NCBI RefSeq assembly: GCF_030269485.1
Contig: NZ_BSTL01000011.1
Span: forward strand, 119,286 to 183,285
Reading direction: 5' to 3'
DNA: 64,000 bases
Source of the DNA: Actinoplanes sp. NBRC 103695
Lineage (GTDB): Bacteria > Actinomycetota > Actinomycetes > Mycobacteriales > Micromonosporaceae
A program made the translations under genes and the position numbers. Under the pieces are notes generated by a model. It had not been told where the DNA came from. It made no database searches and saw nothing but the letters and a program-made list of their open reading frames with translations. This document shows, piece after piece, positions 1 to 9,463 of the stretch; positions within the stretch are counted from its first letter, which is position 1, and each line of letters opens with the position of its first letter.

Positions 1-448
1 TCACCGCGTACCAGACGACCGCGTTCGCCACGTGGCCGGACGGGTAGCTCATGCCGTACTGGCCGACCGCCGCCTCGTTGAACAGGACCGTCCGGTCGGG
101 GCCGGTGAAGGCCGGCGCCGCCCGCTGGAAGAGGATCTTCGCCGGGCCGATCGTCACGTAGGTGAGCGCCGCCGTGGCCAAGAACACCAGCATCGGCCGC
201 ACCGAGCGGCGGCGCCAGGCCAGCAGGACGGCCAGCGTCACCGTGAGCGGCATCAGCAGCCAGCCGCCCTGGCCCAGGCTGTTGAGGACCCGGGCGATCC
301 AGTACGCCATCGGCGGCCGGTGCGCGGCCGACCAGTCCGACACGGCCGCGTCGGCACCGAGCAGATGTCCCTGCGCCAGCAGCACGGTGAGCAGCACGAA
401 CCCGGCCGCGAACACGAGGTCGGGCCACCAGCTGCGCGGTCGGGTCAC
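1..448 (-). CDS. PAP2-family membrane phosphatase (3' end outside window)
   Basis: Integral membrane phosphatase of the PAP2 type; only the first 149 codons are inside the window. The frame opens at a GTG 13 nt after the stop of the serine protease gene, so the two are probably co-transcribed. Hydrophobic segments lie near residues 11-26, 62-77 and 86-103. The central PAP2 motif is visible as PSGHV (136-140). The first motif, normally K-x6-R-P, reads KILFQRAAP (K104-P112), so the conserved Arg before the Pro is Ala. The third motif (SRxxxGxH) would lie beyond the edge. Family substrates are lipid phosphates such as undecaprenyl pyrophosphate; the substrate here is unknown. Confidence 0.8.
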   Translation of the reverse strand, partial: MTRPRSWWPDLVFAAGFVLLTVLLAQGHLLGADAAVSDWSAAHRPPMAYWIARVLNSLGQGGWLLMPLTVTLAVLLAWRRRSVRPMLVFLATAALTYVTIGPAKILFQRAAPAFTGPDRTVLFNEAAVGQYGMSYPSGHVANAVVWYAV

Positions 449-461
449 GCGACCACGGTAC

Positions 462-1892
462 CTACAGCTTGCTCGCCAGCTGCCGGGACAGCAGATCGGC
501 GCGCACCCCGGAGTTGGGGCAGCCGCCGAAGTGGTGCAGGGCGACCACCTTGTTCGTCTTGCGGGACAGCACCGGCGAGCCGGACGAGCCGCCCTCGGTG
601 TCGCAGTAGTAGGAGACGTCCGAGTCCGCCGTGTAGCCGGTGTAGCCGGGGTCGGACACCCCGCAGTTGTCCGCCTTGTCGCCCAGCACACCGGCGATGC
701 GCGCCGGATCGCCGGCCGGGTGCTGCGGCACGTACAGCGGCTGGCCCTTCGCCGGGCGGGCCGTGTCCAGCGTCAGAAAGCCGAACTTCTGCACGGCCTT
801 GAAGTTCTCCACCGTGAACAGCGTGTAGTCGAGCGTGCGGTTGGTGGCCAGCACCTGGTCACCCCACACCTTCGTCGGCTTGTACGTGTCGTAGCCGCCG
901 CACGCCGCGCACTGGTAGTTGAACCAGACCTCCGTGTCGTAGGCGGTGTCCGAGCTGTCGAAGCAGTGGTTGTTGGTGAGCATCCGGTTCTTCGTGCCGA
1001 CCCGCCAGCCTGTGCACAGCTCGGTACCGTCGATCAGCAGCCGGGCGACCGCCTTGGACCGGGTGTAGGCGACCGGGTCCTTCGCCTTGTAACAGACCGC
1101 GTCCCGCGATTCGTCCGAGCCGCAGACCGATTCCTCGCGGCCCGTGCGGCCCGGCGCGGTGAGACTCTCCTCGGGCACACCCTTCTGTTCGGTACGCGAG
1201 AAGCCACGCGCCGCCCGGTCCACCCGGACCCCGAGATCTTTGGCCAGCGAGTGTTGGCCGAGCGAGCGCGCGCCCAGCGGGTCGGCGGTCCGGTGCACCT
1301 CCACCACGGCGGTGTCGCCGGTCACGGACATCGCCCACTTGTCCACCGACATGCCCTCGAGCAGCGGCGGAGCGTCGTACCGGTAGGACTCCTCGCCCTC
1401 GGCGTCGGAGACCGTGACGTAGTCGCCGGGCAGCATCATCATGCGGTCGAAGTGCAGCTTCACGTACGAGGCGCCGGGGTAGCGGAAGCTCTCCCTGGCG
1501 GGCTTCCGGGCGTACCCCAGGATTTTGCCGACCGTGAGCAGCTCACCCACCTTTTGCCGGCCCTTGGCGGCGGCCGCGGCCGCGCTCTCCTCGACGATCT
1601 CGCGCTTCTGCTTGACCGGTTCGGCGTGCGTGCGCGGGTCCTCGCTCTCCGGCAGCTTCTCGCCGGCGGTTTTCCTCCGGGGGATGCTCTGCTGCTGCGG
1701 TCGCGCCTCGGTCGCGGCGCCGGTCCCGGCCTCGGCCAGGGACACCGGGGTACGGTCCGCGGCCGTCGCCTCGTGCCAGGCGCCGACCGGCCGCAGTTCG
1801 TCGGCCTGCTGCTTCCAGGCCACCGTGCCCGCTGAACCCACGAGTACCAGGGCGGCGCACGCCCCCACGGCGAGGCCGGTCTTGCGTCGCAT
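462..1892 (-). CDS. secreted trypsin-like serine protease
   Basis: Exported serine endopeptidase of the chymotrypsin/V8-like fold. From the ATG at 1892 (GGGAG four nt upstream) the protein has 476 residues and begins with an Arg-rich n-region and hydrophobic core typical of a signal peptide; an in-frame ATG at 1910 and GTG at 1919 are alternatives. A charged, low-complexity propeptide-like stretch covers about residues 30-130. The catalytic triad is visible: His309 in LTNNHC, Asp355 in NRTLDYTLF, Ser437 in EGGSSGSPV. Several paired cysteines (302/319-type spacing around the His, and near the Ser) suggest disulfides, fitting an extracellular enzyme. Specificity cannot be read. It lies upstream of, and probably with, the PAP2 gene. 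Confidence 0.88.
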   Translation of the reverse strand: MRRKTGLAVGACAALVLVGSAGTVAWKQQADELRPVGAWHEATAADRTPVSLAEAGTGAATEARPQQQSIPRRKTAGEKLPESEDPRTHAEPVKQKREIVEESAAAAAAKGRQKVGELLTVGKILGYARKPARESFRYPGASYVKLHFDRMMMLPGDYVTVSDAEGEESYRYDAPPLLEGMSVDKWAMSVTGDTAVVEVHRTADPLGARSLGQHSLAKDLGVRVDRAARGFSRTEQKGVPEESLTAPGRTGREESVCGSDESRDAVCYKAKDPVAYTRSKAVARLLIDGTELCTGWRVGTKNRMLTNNHCFDSSDTAYDTEVWFNYQCAACGGYDTYKPTKVWGDQVLATNRTLDYTLFTVENFKAVQKFGFLTLDTARPAKGQPLYVPQHPAGDPARIAGVLGDKADNCGVSDPGYTGYTADSDVSYYCDTEGGSSGSPVLSRKTNKVVALHHFGGCPNSGVRADLLSRQLASKL

Positions 1893-2005
1893 GCTGCTCC
1901 CGAAGCTCATGAAAGGCACATAAAGGCCAATACGGCGATCTGGCAGTGTGTGTAACGAGCCACGTGCGGCAGCGTCGCGCGCCGGAGACCGTGCACACTG
2001 GGTCG

Positions 2006-3232
2006 GTGCGCATCACGTCCGCCCTCGTCGACCCGGCTCTGCTGGACCTGCCGTGGTCGATCCCGCTGGAGGAGTGGCCGGCCGATCACCTGGTCGCCCT
2101 GCCCCAGGGCATCTCGCGGCACATCGTCCGCTTCGTCAAGCTGAACGAGACCGTGTACGCCCTCAAGGAGACCCGCGAGCGGATCGCCGAGAAGGAGTAC
2201 GACCTGCTCCGCGCCCTGGAACGCATCGACTTCCCGGCCGTCGAGGCGGTGGCCATCGTCACCGATCGGGTGGCCGAGGACGGCGAGCCGCTGGAGTCGG
2301 TGCTGATCACCCGGCACCTGCAGTTCTCGCTGCCCTACCGGGCGCTCTTCTCGCACGTGCTGCGCCCCGAGACGATGAACCGCCTGCTGGACGCGCTCGC
2401 CGCGCTGATCGTCCGGATGCACCTGACCGGGTTCAGCTGGGGTGACTGCAGCCTGAGCAACACATTGTTCCGGCGCGACGCCGGCGCCTTCGCGGCGTAC
2501 CTGGTGGACGCCGAGACCGGCAACCTCTACCCGAAGCTCTCCGAGGGCCAGCGCAGCGAGGACATCGAGATCCTCCGGCTGAACATCTACGGCGAGAGCC
2601 TCGACCTGCAGGCGGCCGAGCTGCTGCACGAGGCCATCGACCCCGAGGCGGTGGTGGACGACATCGTCGCCCGGTACGAGCGCCTCTGGCACGAGGTCAC
2701 CTACGAGCAGGAGATCCCGCGGGAGGCCCGGCACGACATCGAGGGCCGCATCCGCCGCCTCAACGACCTGGGCTTCGACGTCGCCGAGGTGGCGATGTCC
2801 ACCGTGGACGGCGGCTACCGGGTCCGCCCCAAGGTGGTCGACGCGGGCTACCACACCAGGCGCCTGCTGCGCCTGACCGGCCTGGACGCCGAGGAGAACC
2901 AGGCACGCCAGCTGCTCAACGACCTGGACGCGTACCGGGCGGAGAGCGACCTGACCGACGAGCAGCAGGCCGCGCACCGCTGGCTGACCGAGGTCTTCGA
3001 GCCGGTGGTCCGCGCGGTGCCGGCCAACCTGCGCCGCAAGCTGGAGCCGCAGGAGATCTTCTCGCAGATCATCCAGCACAAGTGGCTGCTGTCCGAGCAG
3101 GCCGGCCGCGACATCGGCATGGCCCCCGCGGTGCAGGGCTACCTCACGGACGTCCTGGCCCACAAGCCCGACGAGCAGGCCGTCCTCGGCGTCGAGGTCA
3201 GCGCCCTCGAGGACGTGCAGCCGCTGCCATAG
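2006..3232 (+). CDS. kinase-like protein with DUF4032 domain
   Basis: Protein of 409 residues resembling the actinobacterial family with an N-terminal lipopolysaccharide-kinase-like (RIO/WaaP-like) fold and a C-terminal DUF4032 region. A lysine in a YALKET context (about residue 50), the catalytic-loop-like GFSWGDCSLSN (about 142-152) and the following VDAETG resemble the ATP-binding Lys, HxD..N loop and DFG segments of kinases. Substrate is not known. Start: the GTG at 2006 is preferred because upstream in-frame codons would run through the divergent protease promoter region; an upstream in-frame GTG exists at 1946. It is divergent from the protease and convergent with the channel gene, only 9 nt away. 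Confidence 0.75.
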   Translation: MRITSALVDPALLDLPWSIPLEEWPADHLVALPQGISRHIVRFVKLNETVYALKETRERIAEKEYDLLRALERIDFPAVEAVAIVTDRVAEDGEPLESVLITRHLQFSLPYRALFSHVLRPETMNRLLDALAALIVRMHLTGFSWGDCSLSNTLFRRDAGAFAAYLVDAETGNLYPKLSEGQRSEDIEILRLNIYGESLDLQAAELLHEAIDPEAVVDDIVARYERLWHEVTYEQEIPREARHDIEGRIRRLNDLGFDVAEVAMSTVDGGYRVRPKVVDAGYHTRRLLRLTGLDAEENQARQLLNDLDAYRAESDLTDEQQAAHRWLTEVFEPVVRAVPANLRRKLEPQEIFSQIIQHKWLLSEQAGRDIGMAPAVQGYLTDVLAHKPDEQAVLGVEVSALEDVQPLP

Positions 3233-3241
3233 CGGGCCCGA

Positions 3242-5080
3242 TCACGCGGGCTCCGGCGCGGGTGACGGCGGCGGGGTCGCCTGTTCCAGCAGGGACCGGA
3301 GGCCGGCCCGCCGGGCCACGATCACCACGCGGTCGCCGGCGTTCAGGACCCGGCGGCGGTCGGGGGACCAGTCGACCCACTCCGAGTCGGCCGTGGACAT
3401 GCCGATCACCCGGACGCTCGTCAGTGCGTCCGCCTGCTCCAGCGCCGCGCCGTCCAAGGGTGAGCCGGGCAGCACCCGGACGGCCGCGACCAGAAGCGCG
3501 TGCCGGTCGACCGGGATCGTGACGATGACGTCGCGGTCGAGCAGGGACGCCGCGAAGGCCGGTGCCACGAGGCGGGACACGCTGCGCGAGATGTTGATGT
3601 TGAAGGCCTTCTGGACGCGGCGGGCGAAGTCGTCGTCGAAGAGGCGCAGGACCACGCGCATGTCGGCGCGGGCGGCCCGCGCGTTCAGGGCGGCCTGCAG
3701 GTTGGTGACGTCGTCGGTGGAGACGACCACCAGCGCCTTGGCGGTGTCGATGTGTGCCTGGCGCAGCGTCTCGTCGGAGGACGCGTCGCCGACGATGAAC
3801 GGGACGCCGAGCTGCCGTGCCACCTTGGCGCCGCGGGCGTTCGGGTCGCGGTCGATGGCGACGACGTCCAGGCCCAGGTCATTGAGGTGCCGGAGGGTTC
3901 GGGTGCCGACGCTGCCGAGGCCGACCAGCACGATGTGGTCGGTGTGCCCGCCGCGGATCTGACCGTTCGCCAGTTCCAGCCGGGCGTTGACCATGCCCTC
4001 GACGACCGCCGCGGTGATCAGCGGGATCAGCGCGACCCCGGCCAGCGTGAGGATCAGCTGGGCGGCCTGCGCCACGCCGTTGCGGTCGACCTCCACATCG
4101 GACGATCCGACGGCGGTCAGCAGCGTCACGTACATCGACGTCCAGAAGCCGCCGGGCACCTTGTCGGTGTGCGCGAGCACGGCGCCGGCCAGCACGGTGA
4201 TCACCAGGGTGGTCAGCACGGCGACGCCGAGTTTGCGGTTCATCGCGGCACGGATGGCACGGCCGGTGGCCCGGAACGGGCGCAGCCGGCGGGACGAGCG
4301 GACCAGTTTGCGGGCGGCCACCGCCTGCCCGGCCGGTTTCCGGGACGCTTCGGCGAGCACCAGGTCGTTGTCGCCGCCCTCGCCCGGCGCCGGGTCGGCG
4401 GGCAGCACCGCGACCTCACCCGACCCGTCCGGCATGGTCAAGGTGCAGACCACATTCTTCCCGGGTACGTCGGACCGGCGCGCCACGTGCATGGTGCGGC
4501 CCGCATGGCGGAAGTGGGTGGGCGCCGGTTCGCCCAGCGCGGCGGCGACGAACGCGGGCGCGGCCATCGTGGCGTCGCTGAGCACGGCGCAGTCGTCGAA
4601 CAGTTTGCGGACACCGTACCCGAGACCGGTGTTGAACATCCGCAGCACCAGCCGCAGGTCGGCCTCGACCGCCTGGGCGCACAGCGCGGCGTGCAGGTTG
4701 GTCACGTCGTCCGGCATGACCAGGGCCAGCGCCGCCGCTCCGGCCAGGCCCGCGGCGCGGAACGTCGACTCGTCGAGACGGTCGGCGCGCACCACGCGTA
4801 CGCCTCGAAGCCCCCCGAGATCCGGGACGTTGGCGCGCAGCCGGTGTGGCACCACCAGGGTGATCCTGATCCGGTGGCCGGCGTTGGAGAGCTCCTCGGC
4901 CAGCGTGTAGACCAGCGAGTCGCTGCCGCAGATGACGAAGTGCGGGCGCCCGTCCGCGCCGTTCGCGAGGCGCTGCTGGAGCCGGGACATGAGCCCGCGG
5001 CGCAACGCTCCTGGCTGCTGGTCGGCACTCACGGTCCGATCGTAATCATGGCCGTCACCGGAACCTGGTGCGTCGGACAT
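3242..5080 (-). CDS. two-helix ion channel flanked by two RCK (TrkA-N) domains
   Basis: Membrane protein of 612 residues with layout RCK - TM - pore loop - TM - RCK - RCK_C. A first Rossmann/TrkA-N domain spans about 47-165, TM1 about 283-305, a pore-like loop TAVGSSD about 322-328 where potassium channels carry TVGYGD, TM2 about 338-360. The second TrkA-N domain starts at about 380 with the nucleotide motif GLGSVG and an acidic residue in AIDRD; a TrkA_C-like domain covers about 515-600. Topology resembles the CASTOR/POLLUX-like two-pore-helix RCK channels more than TrkA. The ATG at 5080 is preceded by GGAAGGGG; an upstream ATG at 5116 lacks a good site. Ion selectivity is uncertain because the filter is not canonical. 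Confidence 0.8.
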   Translation of the reverse strand: MSDAPGSGDGHDYDRTVSADQQPGALRRGLMSRLQQRLANGADGRPHFVICGSDSLVYTLAEELSNAGHRIRITLVVPHRLRANVPDLGGLRGVRVVRADRLDESTFRAAGLAGAAALALVMPDDVTNLHAALCAQAVEADLRLVLRMFNTGLGYGVRKLFDDCAVLSDATMAAPAFVAAALGEPAPTHFRHAGRTMHVARRSDVPGKNVVCTLTMPDGSGEVAVLPADPAPGEGGDNDLVLAEASRKPAGQAVAARKLVRSSRRLRPFRATGRAIRAAMNRKLGVAVLTTLVITVLAGAVLAHTDKVPGGFWTSMYVTLLTAVGSSDVEVDRNGVAQAAQLILTLAGVALIPLITAAVVEGMVNARLELANGQIRGGHTDHIVLVGLGSVGTRTLRHLNDLGLDVVAIDRDPNARGAKVARQLGVPFIVGDASSDETLRQAHIDTAKALVVVSTDDVTNLQAALNARAARADMRVVLRLFDDDFARRVQKAFNINISRSVSRLVAPAFAASLLDRDVIVTIPVDRHALLVAAVRVLPGSPLDGAALEQADALTSVRVIGMSTADSEWVDWSPDRRRVLNAGDRVVIVARRAGLRSLLEQATPPPSPAPEPA

Positions 5081-5130
5081 TCGTTGCCCCTTCCGAGCCA
5101 TTTGTCCTGAAGTCAAAGACCGGAGGAAAG

Positions 5131-5943
5131 ATGCGTAGGTACCTGATCGCCGCGGTGGCGGCCGGCGGGGTCCTCCTGCTGGGAACCGCGCCGGCGCAGG
5201 CGGACGACCTGCCGCTGCCCGCCACCGACCAGGGCGCGGGTGGCCTGCTGGGCGGTGTGCTCGATCCCGGCGGCGCGGTCGGCGGCGTGAATCCGCTCGG
5301 CGGCGACACCACGATGGAGAACCCGCTCGGTGGTCCGCCGATCGTCGACTTCAAGCCGGGCGACAACTCGGTGACGCCGCCGAAGCTGCCGGGTGCGGGG
5401 ACCGCGCCGGGCCTGCCGGGTGCGGGGACCGCGCCGGAGAAGAACGCGAAGCCGGCCGACGGGCCGAACAACAGCCTCGGGCTGCCGGTGGTGGGCGACC
5501 TGCTGGGTGGTGGCGGGCTGCCGGTGCTCGGCGGGCTGAACGGCGGCGGCTCGTCCGGTCTCGAGCGCCCGGTCGCCGGCCAGGAGTCCGGGCTGGTCGG
5601 CAGCAACCTGCCGCTGCTCGGCGGCCTGCTGCCGGACGAGCCGGCGCGCACGCTGCCCGTGGCCGCCGACGACCCGTCGGACGTGAGCGGCCTGCCGCAG
5701 GGCGGCACGGACGTCCCGCCGGACACCACAGCGCCGGCCCCGGACACTGCGGCCCCGGCCCCGGACACCGCCGCGCCGGCCCCCGACACTGCGGCCCCGG
5801 CCCCGGGCGCCGGCGGGTCGGACACTGCCGGGCCCGGTGACGACCAGAGTCGCCTCCAGGAGGAGCCGATCGACGACGAGGCGTCCGAGCGCCCGTTCTC
5901 GGACGGCCGTCCGATCGCCGGCGAGGACCCGGATTTCAAGTAG
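5131..5943 (+). CDS. secreted Gly/Pro-rich protein with PDTAAPA repeats
   Basis: Exported protein of 270 residues with no recognised domain. The ATG at 5131 has the ribosome site GGAGG seven nt upstream and starts a clear signal peptide (MRRYLIAAVAAGG, cleavage expected after APAQA). The mature part is low complexity: repeated GGLLGG, LPVLGG and PGAGTAP segments, then about four copies of a seven-residue APAPDTA repeat near residues 205-230, and an acidic tail. Such proteins are common on actinobacterial cell surfaces, but no anchoring motif (LPXTG, LAxTG) is visible. It is divergent from the channel gene and ends at a strong terminator shared with the S8 peptidase. Confidence 0.7.
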   Translation: MRRYLIAAVAAGGVLLLGTAPAQADDLPLPATDQGAGGLLGGVLDPGGAVGGVNPLGGDTTMENPLGGPPIVDFKPGDNSVTPPKLPGAGTAPGLPGAGTAPEKNAKPADGPNNSLGLPVVGDLLGGGGLPVLGGLNGGGSSGLERPVAGQESGLVGSNLPLLGGLLPDEPARTLPVAADDPSDVSGLPQGGTDVPPDTTAPAPDTAAPAPDTAAPAPDTAAPAPGAGGSDTAGPGDDQSRLQEEPIDDEASERPFSDGRPIAGEDPDFK

Positions 5944-5947
5944 ACGC

Positions 5948-5995
5948 AACGGAGCAGGCCCCCTCCTCGCCGTTGAGGAAGGGGCCTGCTCCGTT
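5948..5995. terminator. bidirectional intrinsic terminator
   Basis: A 21-bp inverted repeat with one mismatch and a 6-nt loop (arms begin AACGGAGCAGG and end CCTGCTCCGTT). It sits exactly between the convergent secreted-protein and S8 peptidase genes and can serve both; there is no T-run, as is usual in high-GC actinobacteria. Confidence 0.85.
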
Positions 5996-6005
5996 ACCGC
6001 GATGC

Positions 6006-9000
6006 TTACCCGACGGAGCCGATGACTACCGGGCCACGGCCGACGACCGCGCCCTGGCTGGTCACGAAGACCGCCTCACCGAAGAGCCTGCGGCCCTCGG
6101 TCGGCGGCGCCGTGACGTTCACCGCGCCGGTGACGGTCGTTGAGGCGTTGTTGGCCAGCGGCGTCGCCGTCCGCTCCGCGTCCAGCGAGCCGAGCGCCGG
6201 GCTGAAGTAGACGTCGAGGTAGTCGTACGCCGTGCTGCCGGACGGCACCGCGTAACCGTCGACCACGACGGTGTAGGTGCCGGCCGCCGGCGCCGGGATC
6301 GACACCGCTTCCTCGGCGTCGCCGTCCGCCTGCTGCGCGACCAGGTCGTCGCCCAGATAGACGGCCAGGTCCAGGTCGGCCGCCGCGTCCGCCGCATTGC
6401 CGATCGAGACGTCCAGCCGGGTCGCACCGGCCGGGACGACCACCTCGAACTCCTGCTTCGCCTGGTCGGCGATGGTCGGACGCTCCGACTTGGAGCTGCC
6501 CAGCGGACCGCCCTGCGCGGAGAGCGTGATCGGGCCGTACAGGTTCTTGACGGTCCAGCTCACCGGTGCCGGGACGCCCGGCTTGACGTTCTCCAGGGTG
6601 AGCGTCTCCGGGTCGACCGTGATGCCCTGCACCTTGGCGGTCACTCGGTACGGGTTGGACAGCAGCGGCGACGTGCGCCGCGACTCCACCTCGATCTCCC
6701 AGACGCCCGGGATCGGGTCGTCGTACGAACGCTCGTCCGGCTTGCACGCGGCCGGGTCGGAGAAGTTCGGGTAGCACGCCAGGCTGGACGTCGAGTCCAT
6801 CGGCACGCCGTACGGGTTGATCGCGATGAACCGGGTCTGCGAGGCGCCCTTCAGCCCGGCCAGGTCGACCTGGAGCGACGTGGCGTCCTCCGGCACGACC
6901 ACGAAGTACGAGACGGACGAGTTGCGGTCCACCTTGCCCTCGCCGGTCAGCGCGTACCCCGGCTTCTTCGTAGTGACCGAGGTGACCACCGTGTTCAGGA
7001 TCTCGAAGTCGACCACCTGGGTGATCGGGTCGTCGACCTTGAGGATGGCCGCGTTCAGGCCGTCCTTCGGGGTGACCGTGACGGGCACCGTGACCGTCTT
7101 GTTCAGCGGGAGCTGCACGTTGCCGGCCGACTTGAAGGCGCCCTTGTCACCGACCCAGGTCAGCCGGTGCCGGACCGTCCGGGACGAACCGCTGGTCCGC
7201 TTGATCCGCACGTTGTAGACCTTGGCCTGACCGGCCCGCTGGCCGCCCTCGCCCGCGACGCAACGGTTGTGGATGCCGACGCCCTGGTTCGGGGTCGGCT
7301 CGAGGAGCCCGGACAGCGGCGTGCACACCGGCGCCGACGACTCGTACTTGAGGTCGTCGATCGTGCGGGACAGCAGCGACCAGGCGCCGTTGACGTCCAT
7401 CAGGCCGTCGCCCTGCGCGGCCACCGACACACCCTTGATCGGCTTCGCCGAGGTGTAGATCGCCTTGCGCAGCTGCGCCGGTGAGACGTCCTTGTGGGTG
7501 GCCTTTGCCGCGGAGAGCAGCAGCGCCGCGGCGCCGGTCGCCTGCGGCGAGGCCATCGAGGTGCCGTTCTGGTGGTTCAGGCCGATCGGCAGCGTGTAGC
7601 CGGCCTCGGCGATGCTCGGCTCGTCCAGCCACATGTTGATGGTGGAGATCGCCGACCCGGGCGCGGTGATGTTCGGCTTGAAGCCGCCGTCCTCCCGCGG
7701 GCCCCGCGAGGAGAAGTTGAACATCGCCATGTCCTTGCGGACCACCGAGCCGTAGTTGGCCAGCCAGGTGTCCTTGCTGATGCTCGCCGCCACGCTCACC
7801 ACGTCGGTGGCGACCGACGGGTCGCCGACGGTGTTCACACCCGGACCGGAGTTGCCGGCCGAGATGAACAGCTGGACGCCGTAGTCGCGGATCAGCCGGT
7901 TGTAGAGCTCGGCGCGGGCGTTGTCGCCGCTGTTCAGCGCCGGCAGGCCACCGATCGACATGTTCACCACGTCGACGCCACGGTTGATGACCAGATCGGA
8001 CATGCCGGTGGTCAGCGCGGCCGCGGTGCAGCCGCCACCCCACGAGCAGGCCCGCGAGGAGACGATCTTGGCGCCGGGCGCCTGGCCGTCGAGGTTGTCG
8101 TTGCCCAGCATGTTGTTCGCCGCCAGGATGCCCGCGACGTGCGAACCGTGCAGGCTCTCCGGGATGCCGATGTTGACGAAGTCGGCGAGCCGGCCCGGCA
8201 GACCGGCCGGCGTCAGGTCGACGTCCTCCCGGAACTCGACCACGAACGGGATGCGCTCGGCGACCGCGGTGGCCGGGTTGTCGGTGCCGAAGTAGCCGAC
8301 GTCGAACTTCTCCTTGTACGGCCGCATCACGGCGTCGTCGGTGAGGTCCCGGTTCTGGTTGGTGTCCACCCGGATGTCGTGCGAGGCCGGGTCGTAGAGG
8401 ATGCCGAAGACATCGTTGGTGTCGCCGTCCCGGTTGACGTCGCCGCCCGGGTCGCTGGGGCCGGTGATCGCCTCGGCGAACGTGCTGTACAGGTAGGAGC
8501 CCGCGGGCACCTTCACGCTGGCCGGCGGCGCGTTGAGCATCGCCCGCCAGCTGCCGTCGCCCTCGAGCAGCGGGTCGGTCGCGGTCACCCAGTCGACGAT
8601 CTTGCGCTCGCCGGTGGAGGTGGTCTTCAGCGCCGGGTTCTCCAGGTCCACACCGGAGTCCATGACGCCGATCGTGACGCCCCGCCCGTCCCACTCCGGG
8701 TGCTTGCGCTTGAACTGGACCGAGCCGATCTCGCCGGTCGGCATGTACGCGTTGGCGGCCGGCGTCCGCGGGCCCGGACCGGGCAGCGTCGCCGTCTGCT
8801 TCACGCCCTTGGTGCGGCCGAGTTCGGCCGACGGGTCCGGCAGCTGGATCTTCTCGTCCAGGTCGATCGCGGTGACGCCGGGCAGCTTCGCGGCCTTCAG
8901 GACGTTCCCGGTCGGCACCTGCGCCAGCACGTAGCCGACGGTGTCGAACCGGCGGGTCACCGTACCCCCGAGGCTCTTGACCTGGGCGGCGACCTCGTCG

Positions 9001-9257
9001 GCCTGGCCGGAATCGGTGGCGATGATCAGCGTGACGGTGGCGGCGCCCTTGGCCTCCGCCTGCGCGAGGAGCTCGGAGTCGTGCGAGCCGAGCGTGTCGG
9101 CGGTGGCTTCCTTGGGCGAATCGCCAGGGGTGTCCTGGGCGGGTGGCGCGGTCGGGTTGGGCGCGGCCTGCGCGGGAAGGGCGTTGCCGAGTACGGCGAC
9201 CCCCACCGCGAGCACGGCCACGCAGGTGCGCCGGCTCCAGGCGGATCGATGTCTCAC
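6006..9257 (-). CDS. secreted S8 (subtilisin-like) serine peptidase, large
   Basis: Exported subtilase of 1083 residues. GTG at 9257 follows GGAGG at good spacing and begins a twin-arginine-like signal (RR near residues 9-10, hydrophobic core, APAQA). Propeptide (inhibitor I9-like) is expected at about 45-140. The catalytic triad is visible: Asp200 in GVMDSGVDL, His370 in LHGSHVAG, Ser567 in NGTSMASP, with oxyanion Asn469 in SAGNSGPG. An insert of about 150 residues separates Asp and His. The C-terminal 450 residues are beta-rich and include pre-peptidase C-terminal (PPC)-like segments near 790-890 and 960-1060. Its length is well above simple subtilisins and resembles actinobacterial multi-domain S8 proteins. 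Confidence 0.9.
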   Translation of the reverse strand: MRHRSAWSRRTCVAVLAVGVAVLGNALPAQAAPNPTAPPAQDTPGDSPKEATADTLGSHDSELLAQAEAKGAATVTLIIATDSGQADEVAAQVKSLGGTVTRRFDTVGYVLAQVPTGNVLKAAKLPGVTAIDLDEKIQLPDPSAELGRTKGVKQTATLPGPGPRTPAANAYMPTGEIGSVQFKRKHPEWDGRGVTIGVMDSGVDLENPALKTTSTGERKIVDWVTATDPLLEGDGSWRAMLNAPPASVKVPAGSYLYSTFAEAITGPSDPGGDVNRDGDTNDVFGILYDPASHDIRVDTNQNRDLTDDAVMRPYKEKFDVGYFGTDNPATAVAERIPFVVEFREDVDLTPAGLPGRLADFVNIGIPESLHGSHVAGILAANNMLGNDNLDGQAPGAKIVSSRACSWGGGCTAAALTTGMSDLVINRGVDVVNMSIGGLPALNSGDNARAELYNRLIRDYGVQLFISAGNSGPGVNTVGDPSVATDVVSVAASISKDTWLANYGSVVRKDMAMFNFSSRGPREDGGFKPNITAPGSAISTINMWLDEPSIAEAGYTLPIGLNHQNGTSMASPQATGAAALLLSAAKATHKDVSPAQLRKAIYTSAKPIKGVSVAAQGDGLMDVNGAWSLLSRTIDDLKYESSAPVCTPLSGLLEPTPNQGVGIHNRCVAGEGGQRAGQAKVYNVRIKRTSGSSRTVRHRLTWVGDKGAFKSAGNVQLPLNKTVTVPVTVTPKDGLNAAILKVDDPITQVVDFEILNTVVTSVTTKKPGYALTGEGKVDRNSSVSYFVVVPEDATSLQVDLAGLKGASQTRFIAINPYGVPMDSTSSLACYPNFSDPAACKPDERSYDDPIPGVWEIEVESRRTSPLLSNPYRVTAKVQGITVDPETLTLENVKPGVPAPVSWTVKNLYGPITLSAQGGPLGSSKSERPTIADQAKQEFEVVVPAGATRLDVSIGNAADAAADLDLAVYLGDDLVAQQADGDAEEAVSIPAPAAGTYTVVVDGYAVPSGSTAYDYLDVYFSPALGSLDAERTATPLANNASTTVTGAVNVTAPPTEGRRLFGEAVFVTSQGAVVGRGPVVIGSVG

Positions 9258-9463
9258 GTACGGTCCTCCGGACAATGGTCGCCCGCGAGGGGTTGCGCGG
9301 GCGTACCAGGGGATCCTCGGACCGGGTAGTCAGCTAGTCACTATGGTCGATGGAGTTCGTGACGATGATGAGACATAGACAGTCGCGCATGTCAATGTAT
9401 TTATCCGATGGAGTCCATTTAGTCGGGCTGCCGACGGCCGGGGAGCCGCCCCGAGCCGGGCGG

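Noticed and set aside
9276..9463. Gene or RNA in the AT-richer gap before the S8 peptidase
   Set aside because: Only a TTGACA and two CGATGGAGT copies are seen; this is probably the peptidase promoter region, with no convincing -10 box.
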